A DNA stretch of 64,000 nt from Eupeodes corollae (lineage: Eukaryota; Arthropoda; Insecta; Diptera; Syrphidae), in assembly GCF_945859685.1 (NCBI RefSeq), contig NC_079147.1, forward strand, positions 183,503,174-183,567,173, read 5' to 3'. This document shows, one piece after another, positions 35,595 to 48,100 of the stretch. The translations under genes and the position numbers were made by a program. A model generated the notes under the pieces. The model saw nothing but the letters and a program-made list of their open reading frames with translations. It did not search any database and was not told the DNA's origin. Position 1 is the first letter of the stretch. Each line of letters opens with the position of its first letter.

Positions 35595-35859
35595 ATACAT
35601 AGTTCAACAAATGAGCCCATTGATGTATCAACATCACACATATATGCGGGCGATGTGATAGGTGAACGTAAAAGTTTTGTATTTGGCTCAATATTAGATG
35701 GCGTTTTTGAGGGTAAAATTATAACAGAACGTGATGCATACTATGTGGAAAATGCAAAGCATTATTTCCCAAATCATACGTACAAAACAGATGGATTTCA
35801 TTCGATAATCTACAATGAAAAACATGTGGATGATCCTTATAAGGATGTTAGAGAAGAGG
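35595..35859 (+). CDS. kuz: Kuzbanian (ADAM10) prodomain exon, second of two in window
   Basis: Reading continues in phase 0 with PIDVSTSHIYAGDVIGE, FVFGSILDGVFEGKI, TERDAYYVENAKHYFP and FHSIIYNEKHVDDPY. This is the second half of the ADAM10 prodomain, including the conserved S-H-I-Y and F-H-S-(V/I)-I-Y blocks. The exon ends after the first base of a Gly codon before GTAAGT. The next exon (metalloprotease side, expected to bring the pre-catalytic and HExxH regions) was not recognised downstream, so the 3' intron probably exceeds 28 kb. The reading frame is intact, which is the mark of a functional gene in an otherwise decayed landscape. Confidence 0.88.
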
Positions 35860-36042
35860 GTAAGTCTAAAAAAATAGTATGAGAGTTTTTCTTTTTTATT
35901 TTTTACTTTCCTACTTATTTTCCTCCTTTTCATATTTCTTTTATATTTTCTTTTTTTTGTGTATGTTATGTACTTTTAAATATAATTTCGTTTCTAAGAT
36001 ATCGATGCAAAGGAAAATGTTGTCTACAACATTCGGTATATG

Positions 36043-37650
36043 CAGGGTGTTTTAGTGAAAACCGAAATACATAAAACGAGTAGATATAAGATTTAGATGG
36101 TCTTTTGACTAGAAAAAGATTTTTTTATTATTCGTTCATCAATTTTATGTTAAGTGAGATCTCCGTATGGAAATCGTTCAACCACTGACTCCAAAACTGA
36201 CAAGGATTGAACTTCAGTGATGGCCTAGGTTACTTCGTTTTGGAAGGCATTCTTTGAATCTCTTTGAATACTGTCCAAAGCAAGCAAGAGATGAATGTCG
36301 TTTTCGAGCCTTAAAGATATTAAATAGAAGCCAAAATTTGATTGACTTGGTTAGTCGTATACAATATTTTAAAATAACCTGGTCAACCAAACGTCACATG
36401 ACATCGCGTATGTGATCTTTCCGATGGATAAACGTTTTTTTTTTGGTATTAGAAAAAAAACTCCCGGGAGGTTTGTAAATCTACGAGCTTTACTCAACTC
36501 CAATCTATTTCCCAAATTGACATCTGTGAATGGTGGAGTTGTTATTTCTTCGACTGCTTCCGTTGATGAACTATTTACAATAGATTGAAAAAGATCGATT
36601 TAGCTAAATGACCTTTCGTCAATAAAAATAATATCTAAAGGGATAAACATTCAGGGAATCTTAAACAGTGTTTCATATTAAGCTCCATATAAGTCGCAGT
36701 TGAACATTTGGTCAAATAATTCATTTCAAAATTTTAAGAAATTTAGTGAAATTCAGACCAGAACTTATTTTAACTTAATTAAATTGACAATTTTGAAGAG
36801 GTTTGGTTTAAAATATCTAGAATAATTTGTGTGAAATATTTTTGTTGTTATATTTTCGAATTTGTAAATTGAAGCTCAATGAAATGAAAGATTATGGTAT
36901 AAGTTTAAGTAGATCTTTGCATGCAACAGATTTCGCTTTATTTGTTGATACTAACTTTTTAAAAAAGAACAAACAAATTGTACAGCTTATGTCTATTTCT
37001 TGGTCAAGTCAGCTTGCAAAAACAAAACTATATTTTAATTTTGAAAGCTAGAATAAAAAGTAAGCTTTGAATGAACAAATCTGTATCTTTATTGGAGAAT
37101 TGCCAAAATACTTTATAAGACTATACAAAAATAGAAAACCTCATAACACCGACCTTAAGTACTTCAAAAGCACTTTGCCTTACGACAGATAACACATCAA
37201 CACAATACAAAAAAATATACAAATACAGGCTATTAATCAATTTTGCTTAAGGGGCTTAAATTTATTTTTTGGTTAAACTTCTGACGGTAAAAAGAATCGA
37301 CAATTTGCACGAATAGATTTCGAGTCGAAACGTTTGGGTTTGACTGATTAGGATTGCGTCATATGATAGATTCAAAATCAAAGATAGATAGCGATGAAGA
37401 TGTTCTTATTGTACTTATGTCAAATTTGACGTTTAGAAGTACACAGTAGCTCATAAGTTGTCCTTACCCAAGAATTGATGTTCCTAAAAGAAATCTTGGA
37501 TTATTTTCAAGAATGTTTTGTATTGTTGTTTTACTTGACAAACGTCAAAGTTAGATTGACATTTTCCGCCATTTGCAAAATTTGCTGTTTAACTCATCTG
37601 TCATATAAACTTAACCGATAAAACGGAAAATTTCAACTGGAAACATCCTG
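36043..37650. mobile_element. Probable mariner-type TIR element in kuz intron
   Basis: The left end CAGGGTGTTTTAGTGAAAAC and the reverse complement of the right end, CAGGATGTTTCCAGTTGAAA, share CAGG(G/A)TGTTT and a loose continuation. On the minus strand near 36260-36170, RMPSKT and FGVSG-like pieces resemble a transposase C-terminus. The middle (36450-37500) is unreadable. It begins about 180 bases after the kuz exon. Confidence 0.5.
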
Positions 37651-38063
37651 TATACAGGTAAAGTACCTATAAGTAGTATCAGAACATAAGTAGTATCAGA
37701 ACATTGTGCTGATGCTTCAAACTTCCAAGAACGAAAATGTGTACGAATTTCAGATTTAACGAGAATGTATGTATTTTATTCAACCTACATACGAGTATTC
37801 ATACGTATGTATATACAATGTACATATATATATTATTGAAAAAGAGAGGTGTGTGGATTATATTTAAATTGACTCTCGAAAATGTGTTTTTCCTCTTTTT
37901 ATAAATTGATAGGATTTTAAGAGCTTTCTTATATTGAAACTTTTAATATCTATACAAGAAGTGTCTATGAGTATTTTTATATGTATGTACAGTATAATGT
38001 ACTCATAGATATTAAGTTAATGCACACATGAAAGGAAGTTAACTATAGCTAAACAGATACATA

Positions 38064-39015
38064 CAGCTATGGCCATAATAATAGCAACGCTTCTTACTTA
38101 TGAGGTAATATTGTAACTTTTACTTCAGGTATTCAAATTTTTTAGTATCTTCTGAATAACAAAAAGTTCTTTGTAATGTTTTGCTACCAAAAAATTTGCA
38201 ATTTGCTGGTCAAAAACATTGCAACATTCGAAAAGCTCTAAGCAAATTGTAATTAGCTTAAAAAAGTCTAGATTCTGTTCGTTCTAGCACTGTTCGTCGT
38301 ATCTTGTGAAATACTGACCTTCACCCATTATCTCCACGGAATGTGTCCTTACTGAAAAATATAGACACACAAAAGCGGATCTGTTTTGCGAAAATGTATC
38401 TAATAAGAGACGATCCACTTTAAGACCAGAAGATCTTGGGAACTCTGCTTTGCAGCGATGAAATGCAAATTAATTTAATCGGAATGAATGGAAAACTGTT
38501 TGTTTGTCACCCAAAAGTACCAGACCTACAATACGCGGTTTACAACAGCAACCGTGAAACATTGAGAAGGCAGCATAATGTTATGAGGTTGTTTTTGCGA
38601 ATGTACGCTATTTAAAGATGACAATAATGGGCCGATAAAAATATACCACTTAAATGGCGTTTCCAGCATAACAACGACCCTATACGGCAATGTCAACAAA
38701 GCTCTGGCTTCAACGAAACAAATTGAACGTAATGGAGTGGCCTTCTCCATCACCAGATCTAAATTCCATTAAGAACCTTTAGAATGAGCTAAATATTGAG
38801 GCTAGCGACCAGAAACTTTCCACTAAAGCAGTTTTTTGGAGAATTGTATAAAAAGTGTGGTAATCGATTACCCAAGAAAAATGCCAGGATTTTTTTGGCT
38901 CTATGCCAAATCGAATGAATGCAGCGTCAAAATATATAAGTTTTTCAACGCGGCTTTGACCGCGTGGTAAAATAGAATCAAAATATCGCATAGAGGCATT
39001 CAAGAGACTTGTATA
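38064..39015 (+). pseudogene. Tc1-like transposase remnant with 5' TIR
   Basis: The 5' end CAGCTATGGCCATAATAATA follows TA and fits a Tc1-like TIR. Readable blocks are SSTVRRIL (38288), SPRNVSLLKNIDTQKRICFA (38335), SDEMQINLIGMNGK (38455, first catalytic Asp in S-D-E), FQHNNDPIRQC (38660, second Asp in N-D-P), EWPSPSPDLNSIKNL (38740) and SMPNRMNAASKYIS (38905). The W-P-S-x-S-P-D-L-N-P-I-E-N motif is the Tc1 signature. Several frameshifts occur, and no matching 3' TIR was found. Confidence 0.85.
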
Positions 39016-39059
39016 CATAAGGTAGTCGATAAGCTTTTTACAATTAAAAGAAACAAAGA

Positions 39060-39600
39060 AGAATCAAAATTAACGCTCTTCATTGTTTAAGTGATGAAGG
39101 AAGGCTTTTCTAGGTCCAACCCCGTTTCCTTTAGTGTTTGCCCCTGCGCCCTATTAATTATCACAGCAATGTTAACTTCAATGAAAAATTGAATTGGAGT
39201 GGTAATTCTGTTGGACCTATTAAGATTCTATGAACAATTTTATTTGGACCCTTTCGATCGCCTCCGATTAAGGTGTTAGCACATATAATGTTTTGCCTCA
39301 ATTCTGTGACACGAAGTCTTGTACCATTACATTAAGCATTACTAGCACGAAAATTCACTGGCAACTTTTGCTAAGGAACACCGGACAGCTTAAGTGAGTT
39401 AAGAAACTCTACTGGGTATGAAGGGCTGTGTTCTGAGTCCATGACTGTGCATATTGACAAAAAGGCCCTTAAATTTAGCTAGAATTGGCATTTGATAGAG
39501 AAATTGGTCGTTATGTATATTATTTTGTAAATCAGGGTAAACACTTGCAATAAGTTCATAACTAGTATGCACTAAATTACAAAATTTTTAAACTACCCAT
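39060..39600 (-). pseudogene. Helitron helicase (PIF1-like) C-terminal remnant
   Basis: On the minus strand from 39560, SYELIASVYPDLQ, FLNSLKLSGVP-like, NGTRLRV-like, QNIICANTLIGG (39300), RILIGPTELPLQF (39220) and INRAQGQTLKETGLDL (39155-39110) appear in order, with frame changes. The I-N-x-A-Q-G-Q-T box is motif V/VI of the SF1 helicase at the C-terminus of Helitron Rep/helicase proteins. The Rep end, hairpin and CTRR terminus were not seen. Confidence 0.8.
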
Positions 39601-42475
39601 TAATGTCATTATAAGAAACGCTTGATAATAGTCTGCACCTAATGATATGCTACTAATTAGTGTTATTAAAAAAAATATTGAATTTCTAATTATAAGGGTT
39701 ACCAGCGGAGTTTGATCGAATTAGCTGTAAATGAAATATTCTACAGTGGTAAAAAGTAGCTAAAAACACTCTTGATAATTGTAACTACTTCCACATAAAA
39801 ATTCATGTCATAATATTGCTCTGTCGCGAAGCGAAAGACAAACAAACAAGCAAACAAACAAACTGATTGTTCCATTGATAATATTAGTATAGATTCTTTG
39901 ATAAGAATTTACCACAAACCATTGGTTTATCGAATTCTCTTGTTTTGTGTTAAATTTATTGAATGTTGCTATTGTTGCAAAGTCAGAAAAATGTATATAG
40001 ACAAACTAATTTCATTTAATAAAATAATTACCTCTATATTTAAAACTAATATTTTTAAAGGGAGTGTTGCTATTATTTTGGTCATAGCTGTACATACATA
40101 TGTATGTTATAATCAATATTTGTTGCTGTGTGTTTGTAATTTGTGTATTATAGTTTTGTTCTTTAAAAATTCCTGATGTAAAGAGTCATCTATTTATTGC
40201 TTTTAGGTAATCTTGTTCGAAATCCAATAATATCTTGTCGTGTATTTAATTGTTGCTTTCTTCTTCTTCGTTTGGAAGATTGAATAAAGGAAGAAATGAA
40301 AATAGCAATAATGTTTTGGGGGATAAAACAAGAATGAAGAAAGGGAAGAAATAGGAAATGAACATAAAATATGTATTTTAATACTGAGTGATATTTGATA
40401 TTTCGAATTTAGAAATTTATTTATGATGAAGTCGGTTTATCAATTTTGCATTATTTACTTGTGGTTAGTTTAGTTTTATAATTGTTTATTTATGTATTTG
40501 TTTGTTGTGTGTGCTTTATAGACTTTAAAGTACATATTTACATATACTCGTATATATGTTTATACACATATTGAACCCTATTATAGTTTAATGTAATAAA
40601 TTTAATAAGAAAATACCAAGGTATTCATACACTCAATCAATCAATCAATCAATAAAAGGGTGTTTTTCATATCCATATAAACTGATAACATAGCCTTAAG
40701 AAGACTTCAGCTTTATAGAGGGTTGTTAAATTTCTATATCTATAACTTTATCAAAAAACAACAAAGCACAAAGGTTAATCTATTTAAGATTTGTCATTCT
40801 GTATGGGTTTGAGAAACGGATTTTAGAGGTTTGACTGTGTTTTGAGACGATGACAACTCTAAATATTATCTTAAATCCAACTAACATCAATTACATAATT
40901 GGGCTGGATAATATATTTTATGCCTAAATTCTCACTTCATTATTTTATAAATAATACTAACTACAACCACAAATGTGTGTAGGTGGCGTTGTTGTCGTTG
41001 TCGCTGTTGGCATTTTGGTCATTCATATAACAATTTGGAGTTCCGTGTACCTCCTGTGTACTATGTCAGTTCTAATAACTCATATATAAGGTCAACAACA
41101 TGGCTAATCACTTTGCATGCATCACTCATTTCATTTGCCTCTGAGCTTAATATCTAAATCAGTTTCAAATCTCTCATATGATGTGATGTCGCTCTTTCTA
41201 TTCATGTGGTTCACGTACCATGGCTGGAATACTTATCAGTCATCAGGCTTGGAATGCGAGAATTGTTCGTAGTCGCTCCCTGGAATAAACCTCAACCTCT
41301 ATTCAAACACAAAATTTAACATAATTCACTTCAACTACAGCCTGAATCGTACAAACTTTCGACAACGTCAACGTCGTCATCGACGCGACGGACGTACACA
41401 AACCTACGAGTACAAAAAAGTTATATGCTCCTATAGGTTAGGTTAGTGACAATTACCGCCTGGGTCCGACGACAATTTGCGACGGACAATATAACTTGGG
41501 GCATGGTATGAGCCTACATGAGGAACACAAAAGCTTAGGTTTAGGTTGTCATTGGTTCGGTTGAACAACAATTATAATTGCACATCTATCACATTAAAAT
41601 TTGACGTCAGTGGAAGTCTCATTTTATCACCATCGCTCTTACTACCTTCAACGTACAAAATTGTGTATATTTAGATGGATACCTACGAGCCCAGCTAGCT
41701 ATAGAACTTATAGGGTACTCGCGTACAGCTTTGGGATGATTTTTGTTGGTGTTTTGAAATGTATAACTTCACATTTACATAATTCATAATTTCGAAAATA
41801 ATTGATTTTGATTTGAAATTCGAAGAATCTGTGACATTTGTACATACATACCTAGTGTTAGTGTTGAAATGAGTTTTTGTTTCCAGTTAGACGTGAATAA
41901 TACAGCAGTAGTTAAGCTCGGGTTGGTCAGATAGTTATTAAAAAATTAGAAAATAGATAAATGAGTTTTCGCTTTAAACATGAGTTTAATTAGTTTCTAT
42001 GTTGATGACATGATTATCGATGAGAGTGTCGGAGCTGAATATTGGATTTGGGATTTATTAGGAAGAGAATACTCATAATTGTTGGACAACCGCCCATGTA
42101 GTCTTTGGGAAACATGTGTTTTGTTCCTAATAGTCAAATATTGCTGTTTACATATAGGATGCATGTCCTTTTCAACCCTTCAAAAAGGTAAAAATCGCTT
42201 TCACTTATGTATGTTGTATGTATTACTGACACTTGATAAAGTGATGGATTATTATTACTCTGACAGTTTCTTTTCATAAGGTAATTGTCTTAATTTTGTT
42301 AAAGTGAGATCAACAGAAAGCGTGGATTAAACTTTAGGAAAAGTAGCATAATGCCGGTTTATCGAATTGGGGACTTTTTATTTTTTAATAATTATGAACA
42401 CATCCTTTTACTAATCATCAAACTGTCAATGCCAATTTATTGAATAAACTTAACATTTCCATTATGGTTTAGGAT
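39601..42475. other. Intronic DNA, nothing recognised
   Basis: There is no gene or clear transposon. The stretch has a short (AATC)n at about 40636-40660, fly-type TACATATGTATG words near 40090, and CGACGTCG-type GC-richer spots at 41370-41480. A GTCGCGAAGCGA hairpin sits near 39827 and is followed by CAAACAAACAAA. Confidence 0.45.
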
Positions 42476-42479
42476 TACG

Positions 42480-42930
42480 AACGAGAAACGTCTACCAAAA
42501 TTCGGACTCATTGACAACATTTAGAGTATAAACTCCAATTTTCCGTAGTAATTCTAGCCCTATCCAAATTTTGCTTCATGAATTACCACTTTATCAACAT
42601 GCTTGCCAGCGCGGCGTCGTTATTGGACCATACTTTTTCGTCCACGAAAACAATCGTCACTTTACTTTGAATGGCCATTGTTATCGCAATATGACTACCG
42701 AATATTTTTGGTCACAATATGAAGAAATAGACGTAGGCGACATGTGGTTTGAAAAGGACGGTGACAGAGTAGACCAAAAAATAGATTTATCAAAGAACAA
42801 ATTTGAAAAGCGTGTTATCTCAAAACAAAGAGCCACCTATTGGCCTCCAATTTCGTGCGATACGTTAAATCCTTGGTCTGCACCAACAAACCGAAGAAGT
42901 CCAAGGATCTCTTTTAAGATAGGAACTTGA
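42480..42930 (+). pseudogene. Mariner-like transposase C-terminal remnant
   Basis: One open stretch of 119 codons reads GVVIGPYFFVHENNRHFTLN, GHCYRNMTTEYFWSQYEEID, MWFEKDGDRVDQ, FEKRVISKQRATYWPPISCD. This is the transposase from before the second catalytic Asp (here E-K-D-G-D, usually Q-Q-D-G-A) to the W-P-P-R-S-C-D-L block. In place of L-T-P-L-D-Y-F-L-W it continues with unrelated sequence, so the end is lost. The first codon of the open stretch is not ATG. Confidence 0.8.
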
Positions 42931-43110
42931 GTTTTTGAAAACTTACTTAAACTTATCAACAAATGAAAAAGTATTTCGTGGGTACTTTAAATAAATGTCA
43001 GTTTCTACAAAATGACAGTATTGAAGTTTTGTGAATAAACTGCCAAGTGTATTTATTAGTAATCTGAGTTTTGTTTTGATATGATGTTTGAATTCCAAAT
43101 TAAAATGTAT

Positions 43111-43884
43111 AACCATTTTATCCAGGTCCGGAAAAAGAACTGTTATTGTATGAGATTAAGAAATGTACTAAAAATGATTGCTATTATATAATATGCATAC
43201 AAACTGCAAGTCACACGCCATCTTTCAAATTTACTTCGACTTCAGCAGAAAAATAATATATGTACATAAATTTTGTCTGACTGATCATTCATTCAAAATG
43301 TTTTTAATGTTTTCATTTTGTAATATTAGTAACAGAATAGTAATAAAATCCATACAATATATTAAACACAATTTATTTGTCAACTGCGAAATTAATTTTT
43401 AATTTTTTGACAGATGGCTGTCATTTGTAACTTTGACAGCTGCTAAACCTGAGTTATAAACAAAAAACAACACTGTCTGGTAACGCCATGTTTAATTTTT
43501 AAATTTCAATTATCGATTATAACCATTTTAATTTTATCCAGATCCAGAAGAAGAAGTGTCATTACATGAGATTCAGAAATGCAAACCTGCAATTCGCACG
43601 CCATCTATCAAATTTACTTCGACTTCAGCAGAAAAATAATATACTAACTATTTCATAGTCATCAGTTAAATTTTGTCTGACAGATCATTCATTAAAAGTT
43701 TTTCTAATGTTTGCATTTTGTAATATTGGTAACAAATTACTTATAAAATCCATTAAAATCCATAAAATATACAAAACACAGTTTATTTGTCAACTGTTCA
43801 ATTAATGTATTTAATTTTTTGACTTATCAAAAAAAAAACAACAATGTCTGGTTACGCCATGTTTAATTTTTAAATCTCAATTAA
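43111..43884. repeat. Tandem duplication, two copies of about 400 and 360 bp
   Basis: 43111-43514 and 43521-43884 begin with AACCATTTTA...TATCCAG and end with TACGCCATGTTTAATTTTTAAAT. Both contain CACGCCATCT, CAAATTTACTTCGACTTCAG and GATCATTCATT. Copy 2 lacks the stretch with the GACAGATGGCTGTCATTTG dyad seen in copy 1 at about 43409-43428. The content is non-coding and of unknown origin. Confidence 0.88.
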
Positions 43885-44044
43885 TTTAAAAGAGTTTAAT
43901 GTCTGTAAGTTAACAAATGTTATTTAAATTAACAAATGTTATATCCAGCCCCAAAGATTTTGAGTTTGTGGGAAAAAATCAAGAAAAAGATTTGTCCATC
44001 AAATGTAGGATTTTGACAGCCATTACAGTTATGCAATGTACTTA

Positions 44045-44640
44045 CTTATTATCTTTATTACGGTGGCGCTACAGTCCTCTGTAAACTAGGGCCTCGCCAA
44101 CATCCATCTACCTCGGTTTCTGCTTAGATGTCTGCAGTTGCGTACTATGCTTTGCAGTGGAATTCAATTCGATGACTTTGAGTTGGAGCATTGGTTTCCA
44201 TGCGTTTTACATTTGATCGTGGATCACGAGAAGAACTTTTCTCTCAAAACGACCCAAGTTGCTTTTATCTGCTTTTGTCATAGTCAATGCTTTTAAAATT
44301 ATGAAAATTCTATGTGATGACACTTTGGTCGAGAAAGGGCTTTACCACTCAATTGCATTTCTTAGATGGACAAATTTCTGAACTACCTCAAAGTTCCGGT
44401 GGTAACGTTTTGGCCGAGACGTAATCGGTTTTGCAGGTACTTTCTTGATAACTGAATTGACTTTATTTTGCCCTCTAAGCCAATTTTGCCTCTGTCTTAA
44501 TACTCGCAAAAAACCTCTTGACATCTCGCTGAGTTCGTCCGTTTCAACTCGTATGACACTCCCTTTATGTAAGCTCGATCGATAAAAACAATTTTGTTTT
44601 TTGCTGTTAATTCGACGCTACCAGAGATTGTCATGAGTCT
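44045..44640 (-). mobile_element. LINE C-terminus and 3' end
   Basis: On the minus strand, HRNFEVVQKFVHLRNAIEW (44400-44342), ALTMTKADKSNLGRFERKVL (about 44290-44230) and PRWMDVGEALVYRGL (about 44115) match the far C-terminal region of one class of insect LINE. The 3' end reads GGACTGTAGCGCCACC and then A-rich simple sequence. This 3' end is shared with the SINE tails at 30691, 48101 and 49272. Confidence 0.75.
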
Positions 44641-44689
44641 TCCTGTTCTCGAGTTCTTAAACAATTTTACGAGATAAATCTTCTTTTGT

Positions 44690-44935
44690 ACACTTCGAGT
44701 TCAAATAATACTGAAAGACATACTTGACATACATAAATCTGCTGGCCCGGATTTGTTCCAAAAAGGAACATTCATCTACAACTTTGAAAAAACCATTGTG
44801 TAAGCTTTTCCATGTTTCCTACTTTATAGGTCGTTCCGAGCGGATGGAAAACAGCATTTGTTCAAACTGTGGTCCAATAGCACTCAAGTCTCTTCTTTTC
44901 AACTGTCAAACTTACTGCCTCATAGTCATCACTTT
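44690..44935 (+). mobile_element. LINE family-2 remnant, pre-RT region
   Basis: DIHKSAGPDLF (44730), LCKLFHVSYFIGRS and WKTAFVQT (44845) lead to GPIALKSLLF (44872). This is the K-S-A-G-P-D to N-Y-R-P-I-A-L stretch before the RT palm. It matches the family at 24190-24770 (-). The RT itself is missing. Confidence 0.65.
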
Positions 44936-44939
44936 GTTT

Positions 44940-46830
44940 TACCTGCGAAAAATATATTTGGTTTTAAATGTGCCCTTTTTTCCAAAACAATCAATACAAT
45001 ATTTTGAAGTTTAGATAAAAAAGCAATGATTTTTAAGAGCTGATGTCAAACAGCACCCAAAACCACATCGATATTTTTTGTAGTCTTTTCCAAACTTTGG
45101 AAATCGATCGTTTAAAATTTTCATTGCAAGCCTAATGAAGGTATTAACCCTCCTGATAACATCGCTTTCTTGTAAAAGCACTGCGCACCGTCTTTGTTAT
45201 TGCATTGGTAGACTAGATGCCTAACCTCCTGCCTTTAATCTCAAGAGTATTTTCAAAAGTGTTATTATATCCATTTTGAAAATAGTTACATATTTTCAAA
45301 AACCATCACAAGGTAATCTTCTGGTAATTTTCAATCTGATCCACTTTTTGCTCTAAACTCAAAATCAAGAATCAAATTCCAATTTCTATAACTATCTCAG
45401 TTGTGTGGCGGAGAAGTAGAGACTGCGGTTTCTTTGTACAATTTTAGTGTCTGGCTCAGAGGCGTCGGGCGTATTCGTATACTGTTTATACATTGTATAA
45501 CAGTACAGAGCCAGGAAATGTAGAAGTAGGCATGAAGAGAGCATTAGGAAAGCACATTATTGTTATAGCCAATCTTTGTAATTACTGCGGTGACCTGGCT
45601 TGTCGAATCATCAGGAACACAGGATGGGCTACTCCTACTCACATTGCTCGCTGCTCATACCCTACCCACTTCCTGTTCTTAATATATATGTGTACGTATT
45701 TTGGTATATTTATATTTACTGTTGCTATTTCTACTTTGGCTATAATATATACCTACATGCATACATTTATATGGGGTACTGTATGGCGTTAAGCTAAATA
45801 TAAATATTATTTAATTTAATTATCCATTTGGCGTAATTGGATTGGGAATATTAGAACACGAAATAATCACATAAAGTAACCATTGCACGTTTCAGGAGAG
45901 TGCCACACATGGGGTTGAATGGTAATAATGTCTCGTAAAAACCAAATTAAGGAGTCAGGTTGTTGTGTATAGATTTTGGGTGGTCTTGCTCCTCTTATAA
46001 GGGTTGGTGTATATATACGTTTTTGTGATGTGTGTAGGCTCCTCCGCACCATTGCGGGAGGTTGTAGTAGGGTGTTGTTTCCTATATCTGATCAAATACG
46101 GCATTATAACGGGATGCTATAAGGGTGCGAAGTGAAGGGATTCCTTTTTTTGTGTGTTTCAGATATTATATGAGGATTCAATCAATTTATTTCCTAAGAT
46201 ATGGATATCAAATGTTAGGATTGTTTTTGTTTTTGAAAGACTTAGAATAATAACTTTATTTATTGTTATTAGTTACGAGCGTGAACAGATGTCAAATGAT
46301 TGTGCCGGCAGGAAACTTTTATGTTGGTAAAATAAGATCAAAATGCTTGAAAGAACCCTTTGTCCTTTTATTTTAAAATAATCGTATTTACATCATTTGA
46401 ACATCTTTTAAGGAATGACAAATAAATTGCTGTCACTTTTGAAGGGTATTCAATTTCATGAGGACATTTTTGGGAATTGTATATTTGACAGCTGACAGAT
46501 TATTTATGTTCAGTTTTTTATATATCTGTATTGTCTATATACTATGCTATGTACATATTTACTTTGCAATTGCATAGATGTCAGCTTCACAGATTCAACA
46601 AAGTATCGACGCTTACTTGAGAATTTGAAAGTCGATAAACTTTCTTAAACTGGAAACGTGGTAATTATAAAATCAGAAAGATTGTTGATGTTCAAACAAT
46701 TTGCGTATTCATAGATATTAAAGTTGGGATAGTGTTGAAACCATTTCCGATTTATTAACCATTTTTATGATGGAAATATAAATTTCGGAAATGGAAATAG
46801 ATATTGTCTCTAAGTTTTCTGAAAAATATA
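44940..46830. other. Non-coding DNA, nothing recognised
   Basis: No coherent domain appears in any frame. A 99-codon open stretch at 45493-45792 begins at TTG, not ATG, and has no recognisable motif. Confidence 0.4.
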
Positions 46831-46834
46831 TCTA

Positions 46835-47310
46835 CCATCATATTGATGAATGGTGTTCATCAATTTAAAATCTTCATGTGAATACTTTTAATCTTATTGA
46901 TGAAGAAATTGGATGAGATACAAATTTGCCTGATGAACAAATTTCTGTTGATTTTTCATTTCTTCACATTTATACAATTTATCATAGTTATAAAATTAAT
47001 CATCATATTGATCAATATAACTAATTTAATTATAAATTGAAGAAATTTTGTTTATCATATTGTTGAATAATTCATAAAATTAAAAATTCTTCATAATATT
47101 GATCAATGAATTCATCAATGTCATGAAAAAAGTTTTCAAACACGTTCATCATATTTATGGAAAATTTAAGTTCACACTGTTTTCATCATATTGACAAATT
47201 GAATGAGGGACGAGATTTATCAGTTAATACTTTCAGCATTTTGACGAATGAGGTGATTTAAGGGACTAAAATTAATAATTTGTACATGATATTGACGACC
47301 TTCTCTATCT
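46835..47310. repeat. Degenerate CATCATATTGAT repeat
   Basis: Variants of TCATCATATTGAT or TTGATGAA recur at about 46836, 46890, 47000, 47055, 47092, 47143, 47180 and 47287. Pairs such as TCATCATATTGAT and ATTGATGAA are complementary, so parts can fold back. Spacing is irregular, so this is an old satellite or MITE debris. Confidence 0.65.
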
Positions 47311-48100
47311 ATATTACCTACTGATTTGGTTTAGTGTTGAATTAAGTTTTAGGTGTCACTTTTGACTATGAGAGTTTCTAAAACTTTTCTTTTTCTAACG
47401 CAATTAATTAACAATTGATAACAAATGGTATAACTCGCTTTTATCATTTATTTACAGATTTCAAAGTAGTTGTTATGTAGAAATTGCTGACATTATGTAA
47501 TGGGTGATTTTTTAAAAGCTATAGGAAAGTTTTTCAAAAAAAACGCATACAATTCAGAAAAATGCATGAAATCTATATTTGAATCGATACGGTCCATAAA
47601 TTTTTAATGTTTGAAGATTATTAATGTTGACCTTGACTGCGCTTCAAATGGTCCATCCACTTAGTTAAGTTTTGGCATACTCTTTCCAACATTTCGGCCG
47701 GTATCTCACGAATAAATGCTTCAATGTTGTGTTCCCATGTGTCAATTGAAGCATGCTTGTCTATATATGCGTGGGCTTTAACATAGCCCCACAAAAAATA
47801 ATATGAAGGCGTTGAATCTTACGATCTAGGCGGCCAATTGACCGTTCCCGAACGTGAAATAAAATGTTCACCGAACTCTCCTCTCAATAAATCTATTGTT
47901 GCGCGTACTGTGTATCATGTGGCACCGTCTTCTGGAAACCACATGTCATGCAAGTCAAGCTTTTGCATTTTTGGCAAAATATATCATATATCACATCACG
48001 GCAGCGCTCAATGTCCAATGATGCCACTAGCCTTTAAACCGCACCAAACTGTGACCTTTTCTGCATGCATTGGTAGCTATTGCAATGCTTCTGGCTGATA

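Noticed and set aside
36827..37051. Possible LINE RT piece (TDFALFVD)
   Set aside because: It vaguely resembles a Y-A-D-D-F box, but neighbouring motifs are absent in all frames.
40636..40660. Short direct repeats (AATC)n as a possible CRISPR or array
   Set aside because: It is a simple tetranucleotide microsatellite of about six units. No spacer-repeat structure exists anywhere in the window.
45493..45792. 99-codon open frame with two membrane-like segments
   Set aside because: It starts at TTG, has no recognisable domain, and the hydrophobic part is TA-rich low-complexity sequence.
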